From NCBI GenBank assembly GCA_947495985.1, contig CANMBD010000002.1:248001-312000 (forward strand): DNA of 64,000 bases, given 5' to 3'. The position numbers were made by a program, and so were the translations under genes. This DNA comes from an uncultured Sphingomonadaceae bacterium. GTDB taxonomy: Bacteria; Pseudomonadota; Alphaproteobacteria; Sphingomonadales; Sphingomonadaceae. This document shows, in pieces, positions 1-7,079 of the stretch. How positions within the stretch are numbered: the stretch's first letter is position 1; each line of letters opens with the position of its first letter. The notes beneath the pieces were generated by a model. That model searched no databases. It was not told the DNA's origin and saw only the letters and a list, made by a program, of their open reading frames with translations.

Positions 1-900
1 TGGCTAGCGGGCCTCATCGCCTTTCCCTTTGCTATCGCCATCGTCGGCGGGCGGCAATTGGGCCTTTCCATTTTGATGCACGAAGGCGCACATGGCCTGC
101 TTCATCCCAATCGCAAGGTCAATAATTTCACCGGTCAATGGCTAACCGGTGCAGCAACAGGAAGCGATCTGCACAGCTACAGAGCCTATCACCTGACCCA
201 TCACAAATACACACAGCAGCCGGAAGACCCCGATCTTGCGCTGTCAAAACCGTTTCCGACAACGCCCGCGAGCATGCGGCGCAAAGCCTTTCGCGATTTG
301 ACCGGGCAAACTTTCTTGAAACAGCGCAGCGGTCAGATGGTCGCGGCATGGTTGGGCCTGAAGGCAATGCTGCAAGGCTCGCCTTTGACCGATGGTGATA
401 GCAAGCGAGACACATCAGCAGGCACGGCGCTCAATCGCGGCGGTGCCGCCGGTGTCTCGGCCCCGGTAACAAATTTGGACGGAGCAGTGCGAACCACAAA
501 GACGGTAGGGCGCTTCCTGCTCATCCAACTGATTGTCTTGGTTATCAGCCTGCTGACATTTGGCATTCTTCCCTTCCTGATCTGGATCATCGCACTCGCC
601 ACGACCTTTCAGTTGTTCCTGCGCATCCGGAATATTGCTGAACATGCCTGCACCACAACCGGCAGCGAAGATCCGTTCACTCATGCCAGAACCACCTACG
701 CGAACCTATGGGAACGCACGACGGTAGCGCCCTATTGGGTGAACTATCATAGCGAGCATCACCTTTTCATGGGCGTGCCATGCTATAATCTGCCAAAGGC
801 GCACGCGCTGCTATTGGCAGAAGGTATGGACAAACGGATGACCATTGCGGACAGTTACCGGGACGTTTTGAAGCAGGTCACCCGGCCCGCCGCCGCCTAA
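1..900 (+). CDS. Fatty acid desaturase family protein, 5' end cut off by window
   Basis: The frame is open from base 1, so the true start lies upstream; about 299 residues are present. Histidine boxes of membrane di-iron desaturases are visible: HEGAH (near base 79), HLTHH (near 190) and HSEHH (near 750). Two hydrophobic stretches lie between the second and third boxes. Enzymes of this family insert double bonds in, or hydroxylate, acyl chains or carotenoid-like substrates at the inner membrane; the substrate cannot be told from sequence. The stop codon overlaps the convergent cupin gene by 4 bases, leaving no room for a terminator. Confidence 0.85.
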   Translation, partial: WLAGLIAFPFAIAIVGGRQLGLSILMHEGAHGLLHPNRKVNNFTGQWLTGAATGSDLHSYRAYHLTHHKYTQQPEDPDLALSKPFPTTPASMRRKAFRDLTGQTFLKQRSGQMVAAWLGLKAMLQGSPLTDGDSKRDTSAGTALNRGGAAGVSAPVTNLDGAVRTTKTVGRFLLIQLIVLVISLLTFGILPFLIWIIALATTFQLFLRIRNIAEHACTTTGSEDPFTHARTTYANLWERTTVAPYWVNYHSEHHLFMGVPCYNLPKAHALLLAEGMDKRMTIADSYRDVLKQVTRPAAA

Positions 901-1577
901 GCGGCAAATTTCCCCAGTTTGTCCGGCGTCAGATGGCCGGTCTTTGTCCAAGCCAAGCATCCTTCTTTGCTATAGGGCGTGTGCGTCCAGCCCGGCGGCG
1001 TGCGGTCCCAAGTGCCGGTGGGATAGTCGCCATGTTCGTCGGAGAGACTTCCTTCGAGTATAAAGGTTTCACTTCCTCCTTCATGGACATGCTCTGGATA
1101 GCTGCTGCCCGGCGCCCATCTTACAATCTTTACATCCTCGCCTTCAAAGTGATGCAGCCAGGCGAATTCCACGCCAGGCGCACCACCATCTTCAAATTCC
1201 AGTGCGTTAATGTCGAGTGAGAATTGCGTGGTATCGGCCGCGTCAAACTGGTGGAGCTTCACCAATATGATACAGCCATCCTGACTATGCGGTTTGTGGC
1301 TGGTCCCGATGGGATTGCGCACATAGGTGCCAGCCGGAAAATCACCATGCTCGTCAGAGAACACGCCTTCTACAACTAGAAACTCTTCGCCGCCGCTATG
1401 GACATGCGGATCGAAATAGCTGCCGGGGGCATAGCGCACCAGCGACGTTGCACGTGCAACCTCTCCGCCCACCCGGTCGAGCATCTTGCGCTCGACACCG
1501 GGCAGCGGAGAAGGAACCCATTTCATATCCTCCGGCCGCAGGACCACGGGCTTGTCAAAATCGGCATTGATCCTCAT
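897..1577 (-). CDS. Tandem cupin protein (ChrR-like cupin domains)
   Basis: About 226 residues made of two homologous cupin repeats, each with the pattern EFLVVEGVFSDEHGD / TFILEGSLSDEHGD followed by a G(T)..R.P.G..H.P segment, as in cupin domains of the ChrR anti-sigma family. No anti-sigma zinc-binding N-domain is present, so it is a free double cupin, probably metal-binding and cytosolic; its reaction is unknown. The ATG at 1577 is chosen because GGAGG lies 8 bases upstream; a longer open frame reaches 1634 without a better ribosome site. It lies 14 bases downstream of the GST gene on the same strand, so the two are probably co-transcribed. Confidence 0.8.
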   Translation of the reverse strand: MRINADFDKPVVLRPEDMKWVPSPLPGVERKMLDRVGGEVARATSLVRYAPGSYFDPHVHSGGEEFLVVEGVFSDEHGDFPAGTYVRNPIGTSHKPHSQDGCIILVKLHQFDAADTTQFSLDINALEFEDGGAPGVEFAWLHHFEGEDVKIVRWAPGSSYPEHVHEGGSETFILEGSLSDEHGDYPTGTWDRTPPGWTHTPYSKEGCLAWTKTGHLTPDKLGKFAA

Positions 1578-1591
1578 TTGCGATCCTCCAT

Positions 1592-2212
1592 TCAACCAGC
1601 AATGCTCGGGCGAGCTTCCACCTTTGCGCGCCACTGCGCAAGATTTTTACAATCTGCAGGGGTTTCAACGCCAGCAAAATCGGCAAAGCCAAGACCGGCA
1701 AAGGCTGTAATATCGGCAATAGAGAACCCATCACCGGCCAGATAAGGTTGCTGGGCCAGAACAGTATCAAGATAGCGCATGGTCGAGACCGCACGTTCTT
1801 TTTGATGGTGGCCCCATTCCGCGCATTGATAAGTTTCAATCGCTTCACCCAGTCCCGGCGTGGCATGGTGGAAATAAGTCCCGACCGCATCAAGCAGTCC
1901 AGCTTCAGCGCGGCGCTGCATCATCGCAATCACTCCGCGCTCCTTCGGCGATTTGCCTGTCAATTCCTGCTCACCTGTCAAATTATCGATATATTCCGTG
2001 ATCGCACTGCATTCAGAAATAGTGGTTCCGTCATCCAGTTCCAGCACCGGTACGGCCGCTGACGGATTCTTTTCCACAAATTCCGGTTTTCGATGCTCGC
2101 CTTCAGGCACGTTGATGGAAATAAACTCAACCTGATCAAACAGGCCCTTCTCTTTCAATGCAATACGGACGCGCGCCGGATTGGGGAAACCTTCAAAATC
2201 ATAAATCTTCAT
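1592..2212 (-). CDS. Glutathione S-transferase family protein
   Basis: 206 residues, the usual GST length. The N-terminal thioredoxin-like domain begins MKIYDFEGFPNPARVRIALKEKG and carries the cis-proline segment SAAVPVLELDDG and the glutathione-contacting ISECSAITEYID motif (around residues 50-75); the rest is the helical C-domain with the FSIADITAFA segment near residue 160. It probably conjugates or reduces electrophiles with glutathione in the cytosol. It heads the minus-strand pair with the cupin gene and faces the TetR gene across a 107-base promoter region that contains two palindromes, so TetR control is likely. Confidence 0.88.
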   Translation of the reverse strand: MKIYDFEGFPNPARVRIALKEKGLFDQVEFISINVPEGEHRKPEFVEKNPSAAVPVLELDDGTTISECSAITEYIDNLTGEQELTGKSPKERGVIAMMQRRAEAGLLDAVGTYFHHATPGLGEAIETYQCAEWGHHQKERAVSTMRYLDTVLAQQPYLAGDGFSIADITAFAGLGFADFAGVETPADCKNLAQWRAKVEARPSIAG

Positions 2213-2234
2213 AGTCAGGGTCCTTCTTATTAAT

Positions 2235-2250
2235 TACCTATCGATAGGTA
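2235..2250. promoter_or_regulatory. Perfect 16-bp palindrome, candidate TetR operator 1
   Basis: TACCTATCGATAGGTA is a perfect inverted repeat in the divergent GST/TetR promoter region, 23-38 bases upstream of the GST start. Position and symmetry fit a TetR-family operator; binding is inferred. Confidence 0.6.
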
Positions 2251-2279
2251 GGTATCACTGGAATCTCACTTGATCAACC

Positions 2280-2295
2280 CCTATCTTGTGATAGG
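2280..2295. promoter_or_regulatory. Inverted repeat CCTATC-N4-GATAGG, candidate TetR operator 2
   Basis: The same half-site as the palindrome at 2235-2250 (CCTATC/GATAGG), here separated by TTGT, 25-40 bases upstream of the TetR start. Two related sites, one near each divergent start, suggest that the regulator controls both its own operon and the GST-cupin operon. Confidence 0.55.
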
Positions 2296-2319
2296 TAAGT
2301 AAATTCAGTTGGAGCAAAC

Positions 2320-2862
2320 ATGATCAGCAAGCGCGATCAGATATTGGATATTGCCGAACGCGGCTATCGGCAGGGCGGTTTTGCGGGACTTAGCTTTCGC
2401 GATATTGCCGCTGCGCTGGATATGAAAAGCGCGTCCGTGCACTATCATTTCCCGCACAAGGAGGATCTCGGCAAGGCCGTGGTCGAACGATATACCGACA
2501 ATCTGCTGGATAATCTGGGCGCGCCAGACGCAGCGGATGATTCGGTAAAGATTCGCCTCGCTCGGCTGGTGGAGGCTTATCGTGCGGCCTATGCTGAAGG
2601 AGAAAGCAGCTGCCTATGTGCGGTCCTGGGGTCGGTCAGTCCGCAACTACCTCCCGCTGTGCAAGAGGCGGTGAACAGTTATTTCACGCGGCTGGTGACA
2701 TGGACGGAAACCGCCTTGTCGGGAGCGAAGCCGAACACCAGTCTCAGCGCCGCTCACATCATTTCTGCGTTGCAGGGCGCAATGATCCTCTCCGTCGCCA
2801 TGGGTGATGCCCATTATCTTGACGACGTTGCAGAGGATCTCGCTAAAAAGAGTGGCGCTTAG
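2320..2862 (+). CDS. TetR/AcrR family transcriptional regulator
   Basis: 180 residues. An N-terminal helix-turn-helix domain (about residues 5-55) shows the TetR pattern GLSFRDIAAALDMKSASVHY followed by HFPHKEDLGKAVVERY. The C-terminal helical ligand domain resembles TetR_C regulators with a conserved cysteine pair (SSCLCAVLG, around residue 97). GGAG lies 7 bases before the ATG. The stop codon is directly followed by the ATG of the YeeE/YedE gene, so the two are translated together. It likely represses its own operon and the divergent GST-cupin operon through the two palindromes upstream; the ligand is unknown. Confidence 0.88.
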   Translation: MISKRDQILDIAERGYRQGGFAGLSFRDIAAALDMKSASVHYHFPHKEDLGKAVVERYTDNLLDNLGAPDAADDSVKIRLARLVEAYRAAYAEGESSCLCAVLGSVSPQLPPAVQEAVNSYFTRLVTWTETALSGAKPNTSLSAAHIISALQGAMILSVAMGDAHYLDDVAEDLAKKSGA

Positions 2863-3819
2863 ATGACAGCCTTCATGATCATTCCTTTAGCCTTTCTGCT
2901 CGGCTTTGCTCTGGTACGCGCCGCGACCTGCACGGTTGCGGCCACCATGCGCTGGATAGACGATGGCAAGATGGACTGGTTGTTCGGCTTGCTTATCGTT
3001 GCTTCCTGGGCCGGACTGGTGCTGTTCCTGCTGCTTCAATATTCCGGACGCGCCCATATTCCGGTCGATATCGAAATTGGCTGGCAACTGTTTTTCGGAG
3101 CGGCAATCATGGGGGTGGGGGCGCTCATCAATCGGGGCTGTTTTGTCGGCACGGTCGGCTATATCGGAGCAGGAAAGTTCAGCTATCTGCTGACCTTTGT
3201 CGGCTTGGCCCTCGCGATGCTGCTGCTGCGCGTCGACACGCTCAACCCCTTTGACCCGGTGGTGGTCACTGGACGAACCGCAATCGAAGATAATATCATT
3301 AAACAGGGCGTGCTACTCGGCTTTGCGGCTCTGTCCCTGCTCAGTCTCTGGCTGATCATCGTTAAGCGTAACATGGCGATGCTGGCCTTGCTCACCATCG
3401 GGATCACCGCGGCTCTGATCTATGGCACACGTCCGGAATGGTCCTATGCGGCAGTGCTCAACAGTCTGCTGGCTGGGCAAGGCCTGTCCGTTGGGATGAC
3501 CGTGGAGATAGCCGTCATCGCTTTGTTCGCCGGTGCGGTTTTCAGTAGCTGGCTCAAAAACAAATTTCATCCGCAATTCGGAACGTGGAAGCTGGCCGTT
3601 GCCAATCTGTCCGGGGGGTTCCTCATGGGTATTGGCGCTGCGACCGTGCCGGGCGGCAATGATGTCTTGCTGATGTGGACCGCGCCGGGATTAACGCTTT
3701 ATGGAGCCGTGGCTTATCTGGTGATGATCGCAACCATTGCGGTCATGCTGGTGGCTATGCCCTATGCTACAAAAGCTGTTACCCAGAGTCAGTGGTTCAA
3801 AAAACCTACGCACGAATGA
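2863..3819 (+). CDS. YeeE/YedE family membrane protein (sulfur-compound transporter type)
   Basis: 318 residues with about nine or ten hydrophobic segments. It carries the two conserved cysteine-containing motifs of the family: RAATCTVAATMRWIDDGK near residue 25 and INRGCFVGTVGYIGAGK near residue 90, and a later GGFLMGIGAATVPGGND segment. YeeE/YedE proteins carry thiosulfate or related sulfur species across the inner membrane. The ATG abuts the TetR stop (TAG ATG). Linkage to a TetR regulator and a GST suggests a role in sulfur or thiol stress. The last 14 bases overlap the convergent asparaginase-like gene. Confidence 0.82.
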   Translation: MTAFMIIPLAFLLGFALVRAATCTVAATMRWIDDGKMDWLFGLLIVASWAGLVLFLLLQYSGRAHIPVDIEIGWQLFFGAAIMGVGALINRGCFVGTVGYIGAGKFSYLLTFVGLALAMLLLRVDTLNPFDPVVVTGRTAIEDNIIKQGVLLGFAALSLLSLWLIIVKRNMAMLALLTIGITAALIYGTRPEWSYAAVLNSLLAGQGLSVGMTVEIAVIALFAGAVFSSWLKNKFHPQFGTWKLAVANLSGGFLMGIGAATVPGGNDVLLMWTAPGLTLYGAVAYLVMIATIAVMLVAMPYATKAVTQSQWFKKPTHE

Positions 3820-4294
3820 AGCGGTGAGCGTCGCGATCCTTCCTGGTGGTCGCCGGGTCGAACACTTCACCGTTCATCGCGATATAGACCCCGTGCGGCA
3901 ATGTCTGGGTCGCGGCCAGAGCAAAGCCGACATTAAATTCGGCATCGCTATTGCGCAAAGTTGCCGGCTGCATCGCACCGGTCAGCACAATGGTTTTGTC
4001 CGTTATGTCTGCCAGCACCTTCCCGGTTTGCACCATCGTATCAGTGCCATGGGTCACGAGTATCTTGTCGGCATCGCTGGCTGCAACGGCATCGTGAATC
4101 GCCTGCCGGTCGTCGTCGGTCAGCTCCAGACTGTCCTTGCGCATCAACTGTGTCACGCGGTGGGGAACATAGACATTATTTTCCGCCAATATATCGGGCA
4201 AAGGGGTCGGGCCGATATGATATTCCGACAGTGCATCGAAATAAATCTTGTCGATCGTCCCGCCAGTGGTGAAAATATCGATCATCAGGCGCAT
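3806..4294 (-). CDS. Short asparaginase-like protein (N-terminal catalytic domain only)
   Basis: 162 residues, about half the length of classical L-asparaginases. It has the two threonine motifs of the family, TTGGTID (residues 9-15) and THGTDTM (about 80-86), the LTGAMQP and NSDAEFN segments, and a lysine in ATTRKDRD that aligns with the catalytic lysine region. The whole C-terminal domain is absent. It probably hydrolyses an amide, but activity of the short form is unproven. The start is either the ATG at 4294 or the one at 4285, which overlaps the DUF3291 stop as TGATG; both indicate translational coupling. It is the last gene of the lysS operon. Confidence 0.75.
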   Translation of the reverse strand: MRLMIDIFTTGGTIDKIYFDALSEYHIGPTPLPDILAENNVYVPHRVTQLMRKDSLELTDDDRQAIHDAVAASDADKILVTHGTDTMVQTGKVLADITDKTIVLTGAMQPATLRNSDAEFNVGFALAATQTLPHGVYIAMNGEVFDPATTRKDRDAHRFIRA

Positions 4295-4785
4295 TCATCC
4301 AGTACGGGTATCGCAGGCGTCCCATCAGGGGCATCAAACGGCTGACGGAAAGTGAAGACGTCAGCCGAAACACCTTGTTGCTCAAGCATGTCAATTTTTC
4401 CCAAACCTTCTTCCACCGAAGGAATATGGCCGATCGGAATCCACCATAAAGCTTGATAGACTTCCATGTGCTCCGCCCATTCCTTGCGGCGACGCATGAT
4501 CGCAAGATGCTGGGGATTTTTGTAAACAAAGTCTCCCAGTGATTGGACATCTTCCCAAACCGACATGTTCACGGCCAGTCGCGGGTCGTCCGGGACCGGG
4601 TCAATATCGACGGCATCATTGCCCTCACCCACTAACCGCCAGACAAATCCCGGCGCCTTGTCGGCCAGTGCATTTACCGGGTCGAGAGCATCCATAAAGT
4701 CACCATTGGCAGGATCATCTTTCGGTCTTTTAAAGCGCAGTATATTAATCTGCGCGAGATGGTAACCACTCACACCGCTATTCAT
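4285..4785 (-). CDS. DUF3291 domain protein
   Basis: 166 residues; the sequence matches the DUF3291 pattern, with LAQINILRFK near the start, a GFVWRLVGEG segment, NMSVWEDVQSLGDFVY and the aromatic-rich ALWWIPIGHIPSVEEG towards the end. This fold resembles dimeric alpha/beta barrel enzymes, but no reaction is established. Its ATG overlaps the lysS stop by 4 bases (ATGA), and its own stop overlaps the next gene, so it is the middle gene of a coupled three-gene operon. Confidence 0.8.
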   Translation of the reverse strand: MNSGVSGYHLAQINILRFKRPKDDPANGDFMDALDPVNALADKAPGFVWRLVGEGNDAVDIDPVPDDPRLAVNMSVWEDVQSLGDFVYKNPQHLAIMRRRKEWAEHMEVYQALWWIPIGHIPSVEEGLGKIDMLEQQGVSADVFTFRQPFDAPDGTPAIPVLDECA

Positions 4786-6377
4786 GACAGGGCCTCCGCG
4801 ATCAGTTTGCGTGTGTTGTCGATACCGTAGAGCGCGATGAAGCTACCCATGCGCGGTCCTTGCGAGCTGCCCAGCAGGGTCTCATAAAGAGCCTTGAACC
4901 AGTCGCGCAGATTATCGAAACCGCCCTCTTTGCCGATGGTATAAACAATCGTCTGGATATCTTCGGCGGCTGCATCATTTGGTAAGGCACTCAGCTGGCT
5001 ATCCAGTCGTTCCAGCGCGGCCACTTCCACGCCTGCCGGTTTGCGCCGGTACAGTGTCGGTGCGATGAAATCCTTGTGGTAAGCCATTGCATTACCGATC
5101 AGTTCATCCAGATCCGGATATTTCTCCGGCGTCGCATCCGGTGCATATTGGCGCAAATAGCCCCAGATTTGTTCGCGATCCGCATCGCCCATCACGCCAA
5201 CCAGATTCAGCAGCAATCCAAAGGTCACCGGAATCGTATCGGATGGAACGTCACCGCCATGGACATGATGTACAGCGTTGCCCAACTGCTTGTCGGGGGC
5301 CTGCTCATGCCAATTGGCACGGAACTGAAAATACTCGTCCACAGCTTTGGGGATCACGCCCATGTGCAGCTGCTTGGCTGATTTGGGTTCGCGGTAGATG
5401 TAGAAAGCGAGACTGTTTTCCGAGCCATAGCGTAACCACTCGTCGAGGCTCAGACCATTGCCCTTCGACTTGGAAATTTTCTCGCCTTTTTCATCGAGGA
5501 ACATTTCATAGATCAAGCCATCAGGCTTCCGTGCGCCAAGCACTTTGGCGATTTTGCCGGACTGCACACCGCTATCGGTCAAATCCTTGCCATACATTTC
5601 ATAGTCAACGCCCAAAGCGACCCAGCGCATCGCCCAGTCGACTTTCCACTGCAGCTTGGCACCGCCGGTGAGAGCGTTATGCTCAATCATCTCGCCATCA
5701 TCTTCAAAGCGAACAATACCGGCTTCCGCGTCAACAATCTCGACCGGAACCTGCAGGACATGACCTGTTTTCGGGCTGATCGGCAATATCGGTGAATAGG
5801 TCGCCTGACGTTCCTTGCCGAGCGTGGGCAGCATGATATCCAATATCTGCTGATTACGTGCCAACACCAGCTTCAACGTTTCGTCAAAAGCACCGGAGGT
5901 ATATTGCTCGGTTGACGACATGAACTCATAGTCGAAGCCAAAGCGATCAAGAAATTCGCGCAGCATCGCATTATTATGCGCCGCAAAGCTTTCATATTCG
6001 GTGTCAAAGGGGTTGGGCACCTGCGTCAATGGCTGGTGCAGATGCTCGGCCAGCATATCCTGATTGGGCACATTGGTTGGCACTTTGCGAAAGCCGTCCA
6101 TATCGTCGGAAAAGGCAATTAGCCGTGTCGGATTGCCGGTCAGCGTCTCATAAGCACGCCGCACCATGGTGGTACGCAGCACTTCGTTAAACGTGCCGAT
6201 ATGCGGCAGGCCCGACGGGCCATAGCCGGTTTCGAACAACATCGGCTCAATTTCACCATCGGGGCCGGTTTTCGGCGCAGGCGCGCCGCGCTCACCGCGA
6301 TAGCGTTTAAGCAATTTGCGAGCCTCTTCAAAAGGCCATGCTTTGGATTGCTGTGCTGCTTCACGATAATCGGTCAC
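4782..6377 (-). CDS. lysS: Lysyl-tRNA synthetase, class I
   Basis: About 531 residues, the normal size for class I LysRS. It charges tRNA-Lys in the cytosol. The Rossmann-fold signatures are present: GPSGLPHIGTFNE (HIGH variant) and KISKSKGNG (KMSKS variant). Class I LysRS is typical of Alphaproteobacteria and Archaea, unlike the class II enzyme of most bacteria. The GTG at 6377 is preferred because AGGAC lies about 10 bases upstream and the protein then begins with the common TDYREAAQQSKAWPFEEARK; a TTG at 6401 is also open. It leads an operon with DUF3291 and the asparaginase-like gene. Confidence 0.93.
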   Translation of the reverse strand: MTDYREAAQQSKAWPFEEARKLLKRYRGERGAPAPKTGPDGEIEPMLFETGYGPSGLPHIGTFNEVLRTTMVRRAYETLTGNPTRLIAFSDDMDGFRKVPTNVPNQDMLAEHLHQPLTQVPNPFDTEYESFAAHNNAMLREFLDRFGFDYEFMSSTEQYTSGAFDETLKLVLARNQQILDIMLPTLGKERQATYSPILPISPKTGHVLQVPVEIVDAEAGIVRFEDDGEMIEHNALTGGAKLQWKVDWAMRWVALGVDYEMYGKDLTDSGVQSGKIAKVLGARKPDGLIYEMFLDEKGEKISKSKGNGLSLDEWLRYGSENSLAFYIYREPKSAKQLHMGVIPKAVDEYFQFRANWHEQAPDKQLGNAVHHVHGGDVPSDTIPVTFGLLLNLVGVMGDADREQIWGYLRQYAPDATPEKYPDLDELIGNAMAYHKDFIAPTLYRRKPAGVEVAALERLDSQLSALPNDAAAEDIQTIVYTIGKEGGFDNLRDWFKALYETLLGSSQGPRMGSFIALYGIDNTRKLIAEALS

Positions 6378-6489
6378 GATGAGATAGTCCTGTTCAATCA
6401 ATTAGGTCGTTTATTTTTCTTGGTTCTGCGCCAATAGTGGCATTACCGTCTATAGCAAGTTAGAACAGCACAAAAGCAGGAGATTTCAA

Positions 6490-7077
6490 ATGGGTGCATT
6501 GATCGCGGGCGTGTTGCTCTGGAGCATCGTTCATCTCGTCAAATCGGTGGCTCCGGGTCTTAGAACCAACATAAGAGCGAAGATCGGCGAAGGGCCGCAT
6601 CAGGGACTGGTGGCCGTACTGATCATCACAGCCATAGCATTGATGGTTTATGGCTGGCGAACCGCCCAATATGAATTTGTTTACGATCCCCCGACCTGGG
6701 GCCGGCATCTGAATATGCTGTTGATGGTCTTTGCGATTTTCTTGTTCGGGGCCGCGCAAGGCAAGTCCCAGATCAAACAGTTTATCCGCCATCCGATGCT
6801 GACCGGCATGCTCATCTGGGCCGCCGGGCATTTGCTCGCCAATGGTGACAGTCGGTCGGTCGTATTGTTCGGTGGGCTGGGGCTATGGGCCTTGATTTCA
6901 ATCTTTACTATTTCCCGCAATGAAGGTGCCTGGGAGAAGCCGACCGAAACAGCTACGGTCCGCCGTGAGATATTGGGCTTTGTCATCGCGCTGGTGCTCT
7001 ATGCCATTTTGTTCGGCATGCATCGCTTCTATGCAGGTGTCGCCCTGGCCGGTCCAAACGCACCCGGATTTTCGTAA
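6490..7077 (+). CDS. NnrU family membrane protein
   Basis: 195 residues with five or six membrane helices. It matches the NnrU family: an N-terminal FxWxxxHxxxS-like segment (LLWSIVHLVKS), the RHPMLTGMLIWAAGHLLANGD motif around residue 97-117, and a C-terminal helix ending HRFYAGV. NnrU was named from denitrification loci, where its exact role stays unclear; related domains occur in 15-cis-zeta-carotene isomerase. AGGAG lies 7 bases before the ATG. No denitrification gene is nearby. The next gene begins 2 bases after the stop. Confidence 0.82.
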   Translation: MGALIAGVLLWSIVHLVKSVAPGLRTNIRAKIGEGPHQGLVAVLIITAIALMVYGWRTAQYEFVYDPPTWGRHLNMLLMVFAIFLFGAAQGKSQIKQFIRHPMLTGMLIWAAGHLLANGDSRSVVLFGGLGLWALISIFTISRNEGAWEKPTETATVRREILGFVIALVLYAILFGMHRFYAGVALAGPNAPGFS

Positions 7078-7079
7078 AT

